Shown: in pieces, positions 22,741 to 37,700 of the stretch
How the letters are laid out: every line of letters begins with the position of its first letter
Position numbering within the stretch: the stretch's first letter is position 1
Assembly (NCBI GenBank): GCA_036850595.1
Contig: CM072159.1
Location: 32,198,371 to 32,262,370, forward strand
Length of the DNA: 64,000 bases
Origin: Rhyacichthys aspro
Lineage: Eukaryota; Chordata; Actinopteri; Gobiiformes; Rhyacichthyidae
Direction of reading: 5' to 3'
Position numbers and translations under genes: made by a program
The notes under the pieces: generated by a model
What the model was told of the DNA's origin: nothing
Seen by the model: only the letters and a program-made list of their open reading frames with translations
Databases searched by the model: none

Positions 22741-25700
22741 ATGGAGCACGGATACACCGACTTCAACATCATGTTAGCTACCGACTCATACAAGGTGCAG
22801 TACCCGCTTCAGTTTGTGTGTTTTTCCGTTAACGGCGGAAGGATAATGGATGAAAATGGTTAAAGTCAAGGTGGTTTCATCATCAGTCCTGAGGCCATCA
22901 CACTGCTCTCTTCGACCGGTCTCTGTCGGCTCTGAGCGGGCCTTAGGGGCTGGAAGAAAGGGAGGAGCGGGCTGGGACGATACGGAGCGGGTACCCATTC
23001 AAGAAAGGAAGCATCCCTGATTAAACTAGCGAACAAAACGCTGCAGAACACCACCACCGGCTCTGCTAAGTGTCCTGCTAGCTGAATGAGTTAGCTTGTT
23101 AGCTCTCAGGGTGAATGAAGGCGAGTTGATATTAAAAAGCTAATATTAGCCACCAGCTAGCCAGGGCTTTTTTTTTTTTTGTGAATAGTGCTCTGAGCTG
23201 CACATGTGTAGCCGCAGTTATCTGATCTAATCGTGATGTTAGCCCGAATGGAGCTAAACCACCATCTTTGCATCTTTTCCCAGAAATCAAAACCGAAAGT
23301 TTAAAGCTCTGTACCTTACGTGACACAGCTAGGTTATTTGAGTTCATTTATTAACGTGTTTAATTCGCTTTCTAATTAAACCACGTGGACTTTGCATATG
23401 TTTGAGACAATAATGCGCCGCGGGGTGTTTGATAGAGAGGTGTTTGTGAAGGATCCAAAGCTCAGAAGTTGCTCCTTATCGGAATGCCCTTTTGCACGTA
23501 GCTGGTGGTTGCTGGGACCGTTGCCAGGCCAGTTGTCGTGTAATGGGGTCATGTGACTTATTCAGTGATGAAGAGGATGAGAAATGGGAAATTTATGAAC
23601 TGTATGAGTATTATTTACTAAGTAAGCATCGATTGGAGCATCCAGATGTGTCCACACTTGTGTTAAATTGTGTAAGAAATAAAATAAGTGCATTTGTGCA
23701 GCACCTTTTCAGGGTCTGTGCAGTGAACTGGACAAAATGAAAGAGGATTAGATTATTGATTCTTTCAGAGGCGGATTGCTCTTGTCTTAAATATGGTGAA
23801 AATGCGTTAAGGTTATTGTAATTGTGCATAGATATTTTCCTTACATTCAGATTTAGACTTTATTAATCCACTCAGGGGCAAGTAATTTGAGCAGCAACAT
23901 TAAACACAGAGTCGGAGGAAAATATTGGTGTAGTTGAATAAATATATCAAACATAATAGTCTCAAATATGTTATGAAAAGATGAATAAAACTTAATTAAA
24001 AAGAGAATTTAAAGGACGAAAGCTGTTGTGATAGGTTAGGTAGGTTCTGTAGGACAGAGAGGTCTTGTGTACCTTTTATCCCTGCAGCACCTTGAGTTTA
24101 CAATGCCCTCTGTGGCTGAATTAAATTTTTTATAATTCATTTATGAGTGTTTTGATGTACTTGTTTGTACTTTCTGTGTGTATTGTGTCATTGCTGTTGG
24201 ACATTTGAATTTCCCTGCGGAGATAAATAAAATATCTATATAAAAGATTTTGAATTTGTTTTACAATATTGTAAAACAGCAACATCAGAAACAAACAAAG
24301 ATAATTCACATTTTAGGACATGTCCAGATGTCCTTCTGCAGAATCTGTTTGTTACAGAACAAGGTCAAGTTCCTTTGCTGTATTCTTGTGATTTTAGAAC
24401 AGATCTTAACTCTGTTTCTTGGCTGTATCTTTGACAAATGTAATAGAACATGTTCAGCAGTGAAAGCAGTAATAATGTAAAGTGCAGAGCTGAAATGTGA
24501 TGGTCCTATTGTCTCTTTGAGCTGAACATGAGCCCAAACAGGATTTTAACAGTGTAAGTTAGTTCTGGTTGGTTGTCCTGGTTGTTGCTGCTCTGAAAGT
24601 GTGTGTCCTGTCTATGCATGACTGTGTAATAACCTTTGTTACTCGAGCTCTGCGTTTGTACAGTGAGAGCGGGGGTTTTGGAGGAAAAGAGCCCGTCGGA
24701 CTCGTGGACCAACACTTTGTTCACGGGACATGAAAACAACTGCACCTGAATGCCTTTGTGCTCCTTTCTGTTTGAATTGAAAAGAGAGGCTCGTTCCCAA
24801 AGCAGAGCCCCCCTTTTGTCTGGAAACATGCACCGGCCAGTTAATTGTATTGTGAGGAGACGCACAGTAATGGGAGGGACAGTACTGGATAATACTGTCC
24901 ACACAGATCATTGTTGTGACCGTGTTTATCTCACAGTCTCTTTGCAAAATATATCAAGAATCAGGAATCAGAGGAGCTATGTGTTGTATTAAATGACTGC
25001 GGTGCTGATCTGGTGACAGTAAGTGTTTAGAAAACGCAGTGACAACTTTACAACTAAATGGTTTATTCCTGTCAACCACAAGAATTATGTTTGAGTGGCT
25101 GATGTGGGGTTATTGTCAGCTGTTGACAAGACAAACACTGTTGATTTATGGCGAAAGTGGATATTTTACACATGGAATTGTCTTTTACATTGTCATTCAC
25201 GTCTGTGTCCACCCGCCAGACACCATTAAAAACACTATTTAAACTAGATGTACTGCCTCTTGTCAAATAAGCGTCGGTATATTACAGATTTGAATGCGCT
25301 CGGCTCGTGAACGTGGAATGTGTGTATGTATAAACACACGTGGTGCGGCCCAGTGTCATGTTGTGAGTCTTGACTCTATTTTGAGTCCTCGAAAGCCCAG
25401 AGGAAAGGACACGGTCAGGGTCAAAGAACTGTAATAGTTCATTGACATTTCTCTTCTTCTTCGGCTCTGCTTAAAGACCAAGTCACAATGACAAAGCAGT
25501 TTTTTCTAGTATTAGTCCACACACTTGAATCTGCTTTAATGGATTCATGATTTCATTCAGATTTGAAAACAATGAGCTTCCTTCTTGTCTGGACTGTGTT
25601 TAGACTGTACTTTAAGACTACAGCGCTCACATTAATACGGAGAGTACTGTAATGAGGGCTAAACTCTGAAATGCCCCAGTGTGTTTTGTGGAAATCCCTT

Positions 25701-28700
25701 GCCTCGTTCTGGGATTTAATTGAAAGGCTTAGGCTCCCAGTGACTCAGTCTTCTCATGAATTACCGAGTTTGTGTGTGTCCTGTTGTTTTTACTTTGTCT
25801 CTGTGTCGGGAACATGCCCGAACAAGTTTCTGACATTTTTTTATTTGTATTTTACAGCAGTGTATCAGCATCGGTGGCTGAGAGCAGATTAGAGGATCAC
25901 AATTAAGCTGAACTGTGATTGAAATTGTTCATATTCACGTGGGACTGACATTTCAGGGAGTTATGATAAGAGCTAAATGTCACGCGAAGAGTCTTTTGTT
26001 TGACTGCTTTGTTTGGATTAATCACAGACGAAATTCCACAAAGACAATGCTCCTCAGAAATGGACCGTGGTTATTCTTATCAGGCGTGAGTGTACACATT
26101 GAAGTCTAAATTGATGCTTTGTGTTGCAACTGTGAGATTCCTTCACATAAAACCTTGTTTCAACACAGACTCTGAGATTTCGTCAGTTCCCCTGAGTTCC
26201 TGGTCTTTTCAGAACGGTGCTGTCCTTTGTGAAAGCTCAATATTTCAGAGATCGAAATTCCTTTTGGTTTTGTTTTTGCAAAAGCCCGTGACTTAAATTC
26301 CAGTTCCATTATGCTGTCATTTATTAAAGGTTGTTGAACAAGAAGGTTTCTAATATTTCCTGTTTTGTAATGATCTGTTTCCTTGAACTTTGCAGGTAAC
26401 GCATTACAAACAGTATCCTCCCAACACAAGTAAAGTCTACTCCTACTTCGAGTGTCGCGAGAAGAGGACAGACCCGAGCAAAAACAGAAAAGTCAAATAT
26501 GACAAAACTGTCTTCTACGGCCTACAATACATCCTCCACAAATATCTAAAAGGTAAGCAAGGGCGCACCTGAAGTAAAAAATGAAAGACTTTCATTATCA
26601 TTTCTGTGCTTTACTTCCATCAAAGCATCCAGTTTATAAAGTTAAAGCTCCAGTCCCTGATGTTCTTTTCTTGTCCCTGTCTCAGACTCTCCTCCAAAAT
26701 CAGTCTAGGGACCTCTCCTGCTTCTGTTTTATTAAAAAATAAAACCAGACCAGTTTTTCCTCCAAAATACTAATCCATTTGACCAAACTGAAGTTTAGAG
26801 TTTAGCGTTAGCTTAGCTGTGACTTCAGCGTCAGGACGACAATTATCTCCTCCTCGTTAAACATTACGTGATTGAATTGACAGTATTTATCTGTGTTTTA
26901 CGTTGCCTCCCTTTTCTCTGTTGATGCTTTTCTTTTTTCAGCTGTTTCTCTGTTAAAAGACATATTCAGCTGAAAATACACTTTATCTGCAGCTATTAAA
27001 CTTCCTGGAACGTCATGTGACAAGTGTCGACCAATGGGAGCGCTCCTTTTTGGAGCATGTGGTTGTCCAAGGTTTTCTGTTCCTGAATAGAGGTTCTCAT
27101 CTATTACAATCCCTTACAATAAACAGTAGATGGATTATAAAGACTGTTTTTACAATAAACTATTTGGTTTTAAACCATTTTTGCAACTAGAAGAAAAAAT
27201 ATCATCAAAACATTATGATACAGTAGTGTTCCAGTGCATTAATAGAGTCTGAAGGGCATTTAAACTAATTTATTAATCCTCGACTTTATTCTAAGGTCAA
27301 TAGAGTGTGAGCTGGATCTAGTTAGGATTCAGTACATTGCTCAAGGACACTTCAGTAGAGCAGCTGCTTTCTCTCGTGACATTCACCTACAGTATTTTTA
27401 CAATACACTTCCTACTGAACAGGCTGCACAAACACATTGCCAAGTATTGAAATTGTGGTCTAATTAACTCAGGTTGTGGAGTTTTGTAGCATGATCCTAA
27501 AGGGCACGAGAAAGAGGAAGCAAACGAGGTGAAGAAGGAGCAAGAATGCAGCTCTCCTCTTGCTCCTAAAAGGATTTCATGGTGCAGGAGCAGAGGTGTG
27601 GGGGAGAACAAGGGGAACCAGGACAATGGCACAGCTGCTCTTTCACCGTCTGAAAGAGAAAGGCCAGTTGTCTAGAGCCGAGCGTCCCTCTGAACCAATC
27701 CTCTTGGCTTCTCTTCAAACTCCCAAAATGTAAATAGTGATTTTCTGAGACAAAGTCAGAACAGTTTGAATTAGTCCCTGGGTGTGTACATTCGTTTTTC
27801 TGATGTTTAACAGTGTCTGAACCAGCCAAACCTTTTATAAACAAAGCCGCCTTGTCAGCGTTCACGGGTTGCTTCAAATTTCATTAAAGCGGCCGACTCT
27901 GAAGTAGCATTCCAGACCCGAAGTCACTGTATTTTCTGTTTCTTCCCGTGTCCTCAGTCCCACCGTTACATTTTTTCCCTTTTCTTCAGGAAAGGTCGTG
28001 ACTCCAGAGAAGATCCAGGAAGCGAAAGAGGTCTACAGAGAACACTTTCAGGATGATGTTTTCAACGAGAAAGGCTGGAATTACATTTTGGAAGTACGAT
28101 ATCTTTCATTCTGCAAATATAATCGTTCTATTTCATTGATAAAACCGGACCAGTACACTTGTTTCAGCACCTTGGAGAGAGTAACCTTCATTTTTCTAAA
28201 ACAAATCTTTATAAAATTCTTCTCAAATTCTGCAGATTGCTCATTCTCATTAATGCAACACGTATTTTCCAAGCACTGTATGATATATTTATATGTCTAT
28301 GGTCTTTGGGTCTATTTTGCCCAGAATAGACAAGAGAAATGGACACTTATTACTAAATATTTTAACTATTTTATTTGATTTTTTTACTTTATTTATTGTT
28401 TTACATTTATTTATTATTTTATATTTATTTTTTTTTGTAAATATGCCAGATTTAGCTACAACTTAATTTTCATCCGCTGTCAACTTTAAAGACAAAAACA
28501 AACATTAACAAACAGCAAATACAACAATATATACAGCAACAAATAACATTTCAGTGGAATAAATACAGACTGCTTACTACTTTAGAGAACTGTATAAAGT
28601 CCTGATCAGATGTTCACAGTTTTGATTCGTTTTTAACCATTTTTAACGCTGTTTTTTAAAAGCAAAACTAATAAATGTGTCTTTGTCTTTGCAGAAATAC

Positions 28701-31700
28701 AACGGGCACCTGCCGATAGAAATCAAGGCAGTGCCGGAGGGGAGTGTGATCCCTCGAGGGAATGTTTTGTTCACGGTGGAGAGCACAGACCCCGAGTGCT
28801 ACTGGCTCACCAACTGGGTCGAGGTAAGTCCCGAAACAACCCTGAAGGATGAAACCATTAGAGTCGCCTCAGAATTAAAGCTGCACTGGTTTTGTACTGA
28901 GTTACTGATATAAAATCTACATTAAAAGTTTCAAAAAAGCTCCAATACAAAATGAATGGCCTGAGTGGCTCATGTCTCAGCTTAAATCAGATTGTGTTGG
29001 TATGTCTGGTTTTATTTTGCCCTTCAGTACATTTGGAAAGCTTTTTTGGACATTTATCAGAGACAAAAGGCGTAAAATTATTCAAAAGAAATGTAATAGA
29101 GAAGAATGTCACTCCAAAAATAGACAAAATGACACTTAAAAGAGGTCCAGGGGCTAGAAATGGGTTTAAATTAGGACAAAATGGAACAAAGTGAATTGGG
29201 AAAGGAGGAAATTAATATTAAAAACAAAGAAAGAGTAAAATGAAGATGAAACCTCACATTCAAACACTGTAAAAGTTAATAAAATATACCAAAGGAAGGG
29301 TTTTTATTTACTCTTCCACTGTTCCTTAATCAAAATCAGGAAAGACTCATATCACAATAACACTACATTTTATTATAGAGACGTTTTAGATTAAATCCTA
29401 CTGCTGCTGATATTGTTTAAGTGGATTTTCTGGACCATTCTCGACTGTATGTAATATGTGAAGGAGTTTATTTAAAGCTTTACACATTAGTTTTTCAGTG
29501 TAATCACCTAATGCAGTGTTTAATGAGACAGAGATAATTACAGGATCAATACAACGAGAAACTCCAAAGTTAAAAGTTTCAGGTCAGCTTTAAACTTAGA
29601 TTTAATTCGTATTTTGTGATGACAAATCTGTTTCTTTTTTGCCTCGAGACTGGGACGGCAAAAACAAAATCAGGTTCTGCAGCTTTAATGTCATCATAAC
29701 GACTCATAAACATATTCATTTCTTTCTGAGACAACAAAAGAATATGACTTTAAAGTGCGTATTTTGACCATAACCATCAGTTTTATGCTTTGAATTAAAC
29801 CGGGTACTTTCACAGAATAGTATTTTTATGCTAATTCGATGCTCCTTTACATCAGGAAGACTTTAATTCTGCATGAACAGACTCTCTAATGCGTCAGGGA
29901 AAGAGAAACCACCTGCGTTTGTATTCTTTTGTTCTTCCACGCCGCTCTTTTACTTCAGAACAAGTTTAACTCATGTCACAGATAAAAGGAGTAGACACAG
30001 GTCACAACAGACACGCTCTAATAAAATGTGGACACACAATAAACTCTGCACGCGCCTCGTCATTCTTCAGAGCCGATATAAATACACACAAACACACGGT
30101 CGTACTTCGTGGCTGGTGTAAAATTAGACGAGGTGTGGGGCCTGTCCTTGGGCAGCGTCATTAGGTCAAACGCCATTTTTATTTAACTTTCTGTTTCTTC
30201 GTTCTTTTGGCCACGTTGTGTCTTTACTTTCGTTTCTGCTGCTGCTTGTTTTAGTTTCTGTTTCTTGTTCCCACATTCATTTCCACACATTCATTTCTTA
30301 TCTTCCTCCATTTTGTTCTCGGGCGGTGACCTAGACGTTACCTTGACACATTAGAGTGTGAGTGTCTTTATCATAATGTGTTTGTCATCTCATTCTTTTC
30401 TCGTACTGAATTTTTGTTCTATATTTACACAGAGCAAAGGTGTTGAACACTCAAAGGAGTATTAATGCTTTAATCCTGTCACATTTATAATTTCCACTCT
30501 TATAAGAAGTTGTTCGGTCACAATTTTGCTTGTTATTTTAAGACACAAACAAATTAAAGTTAAACGGACTGTACCTGTTTTTGTTTTGCCTCTAATTGTG
30601 AAAATGGTTTAAATCCCAAATAGTATGTCTTTATGATCCATCTACTGTTTATTTAAGAGATTGTAATACATGAGAACCTCTATTCTCAAAAGGAGCGCTC
30701 CCATTGGTCGACACTTGTCACATGACGTTCCAGGAAGTTTAATAGCTGCAGATAAAGTGTATTTTCAGCTGAATATGTCTTTTAACAGAGAAACAGCTGA
30801 AAAAGAAAAGCATCAACAGAGAAAAGGGAGGCAACGTAAAACACAGATAAATACTGTCAATTCAATCACATAATGTTTAACGAGGAGGAGATAATTGTCG
30901 TCCTGACGCTGAAGTCACAGCTAAGCTAACGCTAAACTCTAAACTTCAGTTTGGTCAAATGGATTAGTATATTTGGAGGTCTCTAGGCTGCTTTTAAACT
31001 AGGATATCAAGTAGTGGAGCTTAAACAACTACATGTCTCATATTTACCTGCTCTTTTACTGAAAATGTCATTGTTTGCCAGTGAGTAAAGTGTCTACTTC
31101 TTTTATTAACACAAGATGAATTGGGTAAATGCTCAGAGGAATGTTAACACTTGAAATCCTGCAGTTAGTGACTTTATGCAAAGGTCAACAGGCAGATTAA
31201 ACAAAAGGCCTTGTGCTAACTGAGTGTTTGTCCTTGCTACCGTCACGAGTGCATATTATGGTTTTTAGATTATGATTAGTCTACAGAGACATGTGAGCTA
31301 AGTTACAGAGTTAAACACACATACACAGTGTTGGTAGTAATGTATCTGAAGGTTCACATCCATTCTAACTCTTTTATTCTTTACACAATAGTCTGGTTTC
31401 CATTGGACAGAACAAATGGACACACATTAAAGTCCCTCTAAATGCAGTAAACAATACCAACTGCCTGGAGTAATGGCTTATCTTTTATCCCCCAATAAAT
31501 GTCTTGTGTAATTTCTCTCTGTTCCTGGAAGACAACAAGAGCACAGTTAAATGTGCCGAGTCATGTTTATTACATATATTTGGATCTGCAGGTCCAGACG
31601 AGCCCCGCTAAGCCACGTGTTTTGGTTTTGATGTGTTTGACTCGGGTCCGTAGTTGACAGGAGGGTTCAGACCATGTTGTTTTCCCAGAGGACTTCTTGT

Positions 31701-34700
31701 TTGATGGAGCCGCCTCGCTCTGATCCCTCTGAGCCTGTTAGTTTTGGGTTTTAGACCCAGACGGACAGTTTAGTCGAGCAGAGTGATTCCATCAGACACC
31801 CTCAGACTTTTCAGAGCCACACAAAGGTTTGATAATTGGCCCCAACTACAATCTTTATCGATTCTTTTCTCGATAGCTCTGTGTGGGGAAAAAGTAGTCC
31901 TGTTTGCTTTTTCAGTTTTTATTTGTTTTAACACTTTCACTTGAGTCTGTTCAATAACTTAAAATCCTCCATAACAAAGAGGGAAAACTGATTCAATTAT
32001 ATATTTATTCAAATCAATTTATGTATTGAAATATTTTAATTAGAAAAACATAGACAAACCTACAACCTGCAAAACTGTGGCAAAAATATGTAGAAATATG
32101 GGCCCAATAGAAACGTTTTTAAAGTCGTAAATTGAGGATTTAATGCAATGAAATTATGTGAACATTTGATCGTGTGCTACCTTGAAATGATTATAGTTGT
32201 CTTTTAAACTTGTGTGTCCTAATGTATGTCTTGCACTTTCTTGTTTTTTCTGAACTTATGTTAAATTGTGTGAACATAGCTAAGGATGGGGCTGTAAAAG
32301 TATTGTTATTGTCATTTTGCTGACATTTGTGTTAATAAATAATATAAAAAAAAAAGGAAGGAAGGAAAACTGAAAAATAAGATTTACAAAAAAATAAATA
32401 AATAAAAATCTTCTGTAAACACAAGCAAACAGTTCATAAAATCTTCCTCCTGATATAGAATTAAAATATTCTCTATTTAACAAACGGATGGAAGCCTATA
32501 ACATTCACAAAACCAACTTTGAAACAAATGTGAAAAACATGAACAATTCTTATGAGAAAAATAAGCTTTTTGTGCTATTTTCTGTATTATTTACAAGTAA
32601 CGCAGTGTTTTTGTAGAATATGCCTGTTATTTATAAGACTCTAGTGATATTTAACATTACATTACAAAAACAATCCTGTAATTTAGTCAAATAGGTCGAT
32701 AGATGTTTGATTTTGTTGGTTGTATTTACATCTTTACATGAAATAACAGCCATCATTTTCATCTCGTTTACTAAAATAAAGCTTCTAAATCAAGTTTCTT
32801 CCTCTCGTTGATTCCCTCCTTTGCTCTAATCACGTTGACGTCGTGCTACGGTGCCTCGTAAAGGACAAAAGGGACAGTTGTGAGTTCTCAGACTGTAGGA
32901 GCGTCGAAGAGAGGAATCGTCGAGGGCAAACAAGTCCCATCGTTAAATTACTCTTTAGGTTTCGGGTGGAACAGGTTTTCAATTCCACCTCCAACGTTAT
33001 TATTAAAAGGCTTGGCTGTTGTTCTTCCTCATTCCTGAAAAAACACTGTCTTTACGAAAGTGAATGTTCCATAACCGTAAATATGTGTCCGTCCTCTCTT
33101 CTCTCTTCAGACCATCCTGGTGCAGATCTGGTATCCCATCACAGTGGCCACCAACTCCAGAGAACAGAAGAAGATCCTTGCCAAGTACCTGTTGGAGACT
33201 TCTGGGAACCTGGAGGGACTGGAGTATAAACTACACGACTTCGGCTACAGAGGAGTTTCATCACAAGAGGTACGTCCACCAGTCTTCATTCTGACAGATT
33301 TTAATTCAGAATTTAAGTAAGAATGTCTCTCTGAATGAATTAAAACTACTCCTAACCTGGATCTCTTCTCAACTACTCCTAACCTGGATCTCTTCTCAAC
33401 TCCTCTCCTTTTGATGGATTTAGTCTCTGTCTTTTCCTTTTTATTCCTTGCCGAAAGTGTTCAAACATTTAGTCAGAGTTTTATTCTCATTAACTACTTT
33501 TTATTTAGTTTTTGTTTCATTTTCGGACGCAAAAATACACCATTGCAGCCAAAGAATGAACTAAAATTACCTTTTGTCTTGGTGTTTTCTGCCGGACAGC
33601 GCTCATAATAGACTCGGTGAAGTGTTTAAAATGGCGTCAGTGATGAAACACGTAAATAAAACACTAACCGTGTCCTTTCTCTTTGCAGACCGCAGGCATC
33701 GGGGCTTCAGCTCATCTGGTGAACTTCAAGGGCACGGACACAGTGGCCGGCATCGGCGTCATTAAGAAGTATTACGGCACCAAGGACCCAGTGCCGGGGT
33801 TCTCCGTCCCGGCCGCGGAGCACAGGTACAACGCGTTTAATACGAGTGTTTAATGTGGGACGTTAAAACTTTGTCCTTGCCGTTGTTAATTGGAGGCTCT
33901 TTTCAGCTCATTGGGTCAATCTGTAGTGTTTCCAGATTGATGTATATCACCACCTGCTTTCATTAAGACGCGGAGCAGACATAGTTTTGTAAAATGAAGA
34001 TGAGTAATTGGCAGGTTTAGATGGAGCTCCTATAAGCTCCTGTCGTTATAGTATTTCAGACTTCTTTCTTTTCTCCTCCATCTGTTTTTATCGATAGTAA
34101 ATCTTAAAAAAAAACATGTCATTTATCAGTTTAACTCTTTGTGGGGCCTTCATTTTGTTTCCACCAGAGTCTCTTCGACACAAAAAGATGCCCTTGAAAT
34201 GTTATTTGTCAACATGTTGGAAGGTTTTTATTTAAATTGAATATTATTGTCAGTATTCTTACTTTACTGCAGATCTTCACACGTGTTTAATTCACACAGA
34301 ACTGTTTATTGTTTGAAAAAAATCACAGTTATCACAGTTACGTATTGCATGTGTCAAACCAGGGCTCATCCTCTTTGTTTTACGTCAGAAAACCATCAAA
34401 ATGAACCCATTGTTCCAGGCTCTGTGTATTTTGAGATGAATAAGTTACTTGTTGAGAAGAATTTGTGAGTTCAAGTGAGAATTTCCAGGTTTGGTTAATG
34501 TGTTTGCTCAGTTAGAGTCACATTTATTAAACCTCGCGCCCTCATCATCTCTTTCCTGCGCCGGGGCAGTTACTCCCGCTCCGCTGCGCGCCAGTGCATT
34601 GTGGGATGGTGGTGGGAGTTGTCATAGCGACTGTTATGTAATGGCCCGTTCCTAAAATCTGTTTGGTTTGTAGTCGAGAGGGAGGAGTCGCAGTGAAATT

Positions 34701-37700
34701 CCACTTTGGGCAGACGTCGAGGTGTGTCACTTTTAAAGGTCCCACTGGGCACAGCTCGCTCTAAATGTGAACTGTACCCTCTGTGTTCAGCCCAAAGATC
34801 ACATTCACCCTGCACCGACACAAATCCGTCTACGGGACATGTACGTTTTAAACCAGCACCATCATTAACATGTTTAAATCGTTTTATTCAGGACTTTATT
34901 TGAGTTAGAAACAAGTATTAGAAGATTCAAACAGAATAGTAATTACATTTCTTGGCATTTCTACAACTTTTTGTTTCATTTACACACATTATTATTTATT
35001 TACTTATGTTAATAACACAAATATTACAGTTCATCTCTTAAAATTAATTAAATCTTCAAGGTCATATCTGCTAATGTGGCCTTTAATGCCACACGTTTGT
35101 CTCCTTTTGTTGTTTTTTGTGTTTTTTAGATAATTGTCCATCACTTTAATTTACTTCACTTTGCTTCGTTCACTTTTAATCATGACCTTTTGTTTCTGTA
35201 AGTAGACAGGTTTTTTTGACCTTTACTAATGACCTGGCTTCATTTCCAACTAAAAGCTGTTATGTACTGCCCCCTTCTGGACAAACTGTATGATTGCTTT
35301 TTGATTAATGTCTTGTGACTCCTGTATTTACCCTAAACAATCCTTTTTTCTTCCCCGAGCACTTGTATTTCTTAGCTTTTTCCATTCATCATCAGATTAA
35401 AAACTAAAACGTGACTTTCTGTGTGCAGCACCATCACAGCGTGGGGTAAGGACCACGAAAAGGACGCCTTCGAACACATCATCAAGCAGTTTCCCAGCGT
35501 GCCGGTCTCTATAGTCAGCGACAGCTACGACATCTACAACGCCTGCGAGAAGATCTGGGGCGAGGACCTCCGTGGACTGATCGAGACCCGCAGCGCCGAC
35601 GCCCCCCTCGTCGTCCGGCCCGACTCAGGAAACCCCCTGGATACGGTTTTAAAGGTGCGGGAACGATGGAAAAATGAACCGATGACACGTTACAACGGTC
35701 TTACACGCTCTCTGTTGTTGGTTTTCATGTAGGTTTTGGAGATTCTTGGTAAGAAATTTGTTCCAGAAGAAAACTCCAAAGGTTTTAAGGTTCTTCCACC
35801 TTACATCAGAGTCATTCAGGGCGACGGCGTGGACATCAACACACTGCAAGAGGTACTACAGTCACTATAGTTATCATTTTTATCATTATTATTCAGTAAA
35901 ATGAGGCCAGATTTTAAAACATGCCTCACTCATTGGAAACACTTTAGAAACAGTGTCTTCTGCACTGTTTGGACTTTCCTGTTTTGTTCAAACCAGATCT
36001 TCAGGTGTAAAAGCTGCTCTTTGGTCTCGAACCAAACTGAGTCAAGGTCTGATTCGTTTGTAAAAGTGTGTTTGATGATAGTTCAGACTTTCAGACCAAG
36101 TGCAGGAAGTCACGGCCGATTAAACACATGAAGAAGAGCGAACGGAGGAAGTAAACGAGGAAAACAGATACCGTTGGGTTTAAAAACATGTCAAATGCAC
36201 ATATTACGTTGTTTTCTGTTTTGTTAGATTCGTTTATTTGAAAGAGGACAATGTAATTTCATAAAACACATGATTAAACATGAGTTTAAAAAGCCAGAGT
36301 TAACCAAAAGGCTGTTTTTCATCTGTAGTTCTCTGGGGTTTGGTGTTAAAAGGGCTTTAAAATACACATAATTTAGAGAATACAGAACATGGACAGTTCA
36401 TTACAAACAACTCAACAACTAAACATTCAAGAACAATGTTTGTCTCTATGTTTCTTGCTGTTCTACGACACATGTCTCTGTGAAGTGTTTCCTAAAGAGT
36501 TTATAGTGATTTAAATCTGTATTAATTCTATATTAATAATAACATGTCTCTATAGGCCCTAATACAGTCTGATTATTGTATTTCTCCAGTTCAGCTTTTA
36601 AAAAACTACAGAAAGAAACAAAAAGATACTGAACTAACAATACATCTGAGTTCTTGGTGCAGACTTTCAGATGTGAAAACGACCCAACTTCTTTGTTATT
36701 TTTCACAGATAGTGGAAGGCATGAAGGAGCATCGATGGTCCATTGAGAACATTGCTTTTGGATCTGGTGGAGCTCTTCTGCAGAAACTCACAAGAGACCT
36801 TCTGAACTGCTCCTTCAAATGCAGCTATGTGGTCACCAATGGACTCGGGGTAAATCCCTGCAGGGGTTTGTTTCATATAACGAGGGTTAATTAGAATTAT
36901 CTTCTTTATAGACACATTGTTCTTGATGCTGTAATATTAACCCTCGGGGGTCCCTTCATTTTGTCTCCACTTGAGTCCCTCAGACAAATAAAAGGCTCTT
37001 TTAGACATTGCCAAAGAAATATAATGCCATTATTAACTTCAGTCCTCACCAAACATGACAAATATTTATGAGTTTTCTACATTTTTAACCCCTTAAATGC
37101 CAGTTTTAGCAATTAAAGTTGATTTTTATTTAGTTTTCCATCTTATATATTCAAATTAGAAGTCTGAGAATCTCAAAAAGCATAGATTCTGATTATTTTT
37201 TAATTTTTTATGCAGAGTCGCTTGTAAATAAATTGCTTCTGGGACCCTATGGCACAAATAAAAATCTTTTTCATTTTTTGCCATGGAAACATTTACGGGT
37301 TTCAACACTAGGGAATTAAAAAAAAAATAGAATACAAATAGAAATCACATGTAGTGGTTGAAAAATGCATTTTGAATGAGAGTCAATGGTACAAAAAAGG
37401 CAGAAGGGACAAAGGTGGAAGTATTTTTTTAAAAGGCATAAGAAAGACTTGATCCTGAACCTGGACATATTTTATCCCATTTGCACCAACACAGCTAAAG
37501 TTATGCAAAAATAAAATTCAAAAAAAGGCAAAAAAGTGTCAGGAACCAGGAGGATTAAACGTGTTTGGAGTTGAGTGATCTGATATTTGGTCTGGTGCAG
37601 GTGAATGTGTTCAAGGACCCGGTAGCTGACCCCAATAAGCGTTCGAAGAAAGGCCGCCTGTCCCTGCACCTGTCCCAGAGCGGGGACTACGTGACTCTGG

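Noticed and set aside
24506..24947. Overlapping minus-strand open frames in nampt intron 1
   Set aside because: Two frames both open, no homology, no conserved splice signals.
34545..34640. GC-rich patch with GCATTGTGGGA in nampt intron 6 as a promoter
   Set aside because: Such motifs are frequent in fish genomes; nothing else supports a start site.
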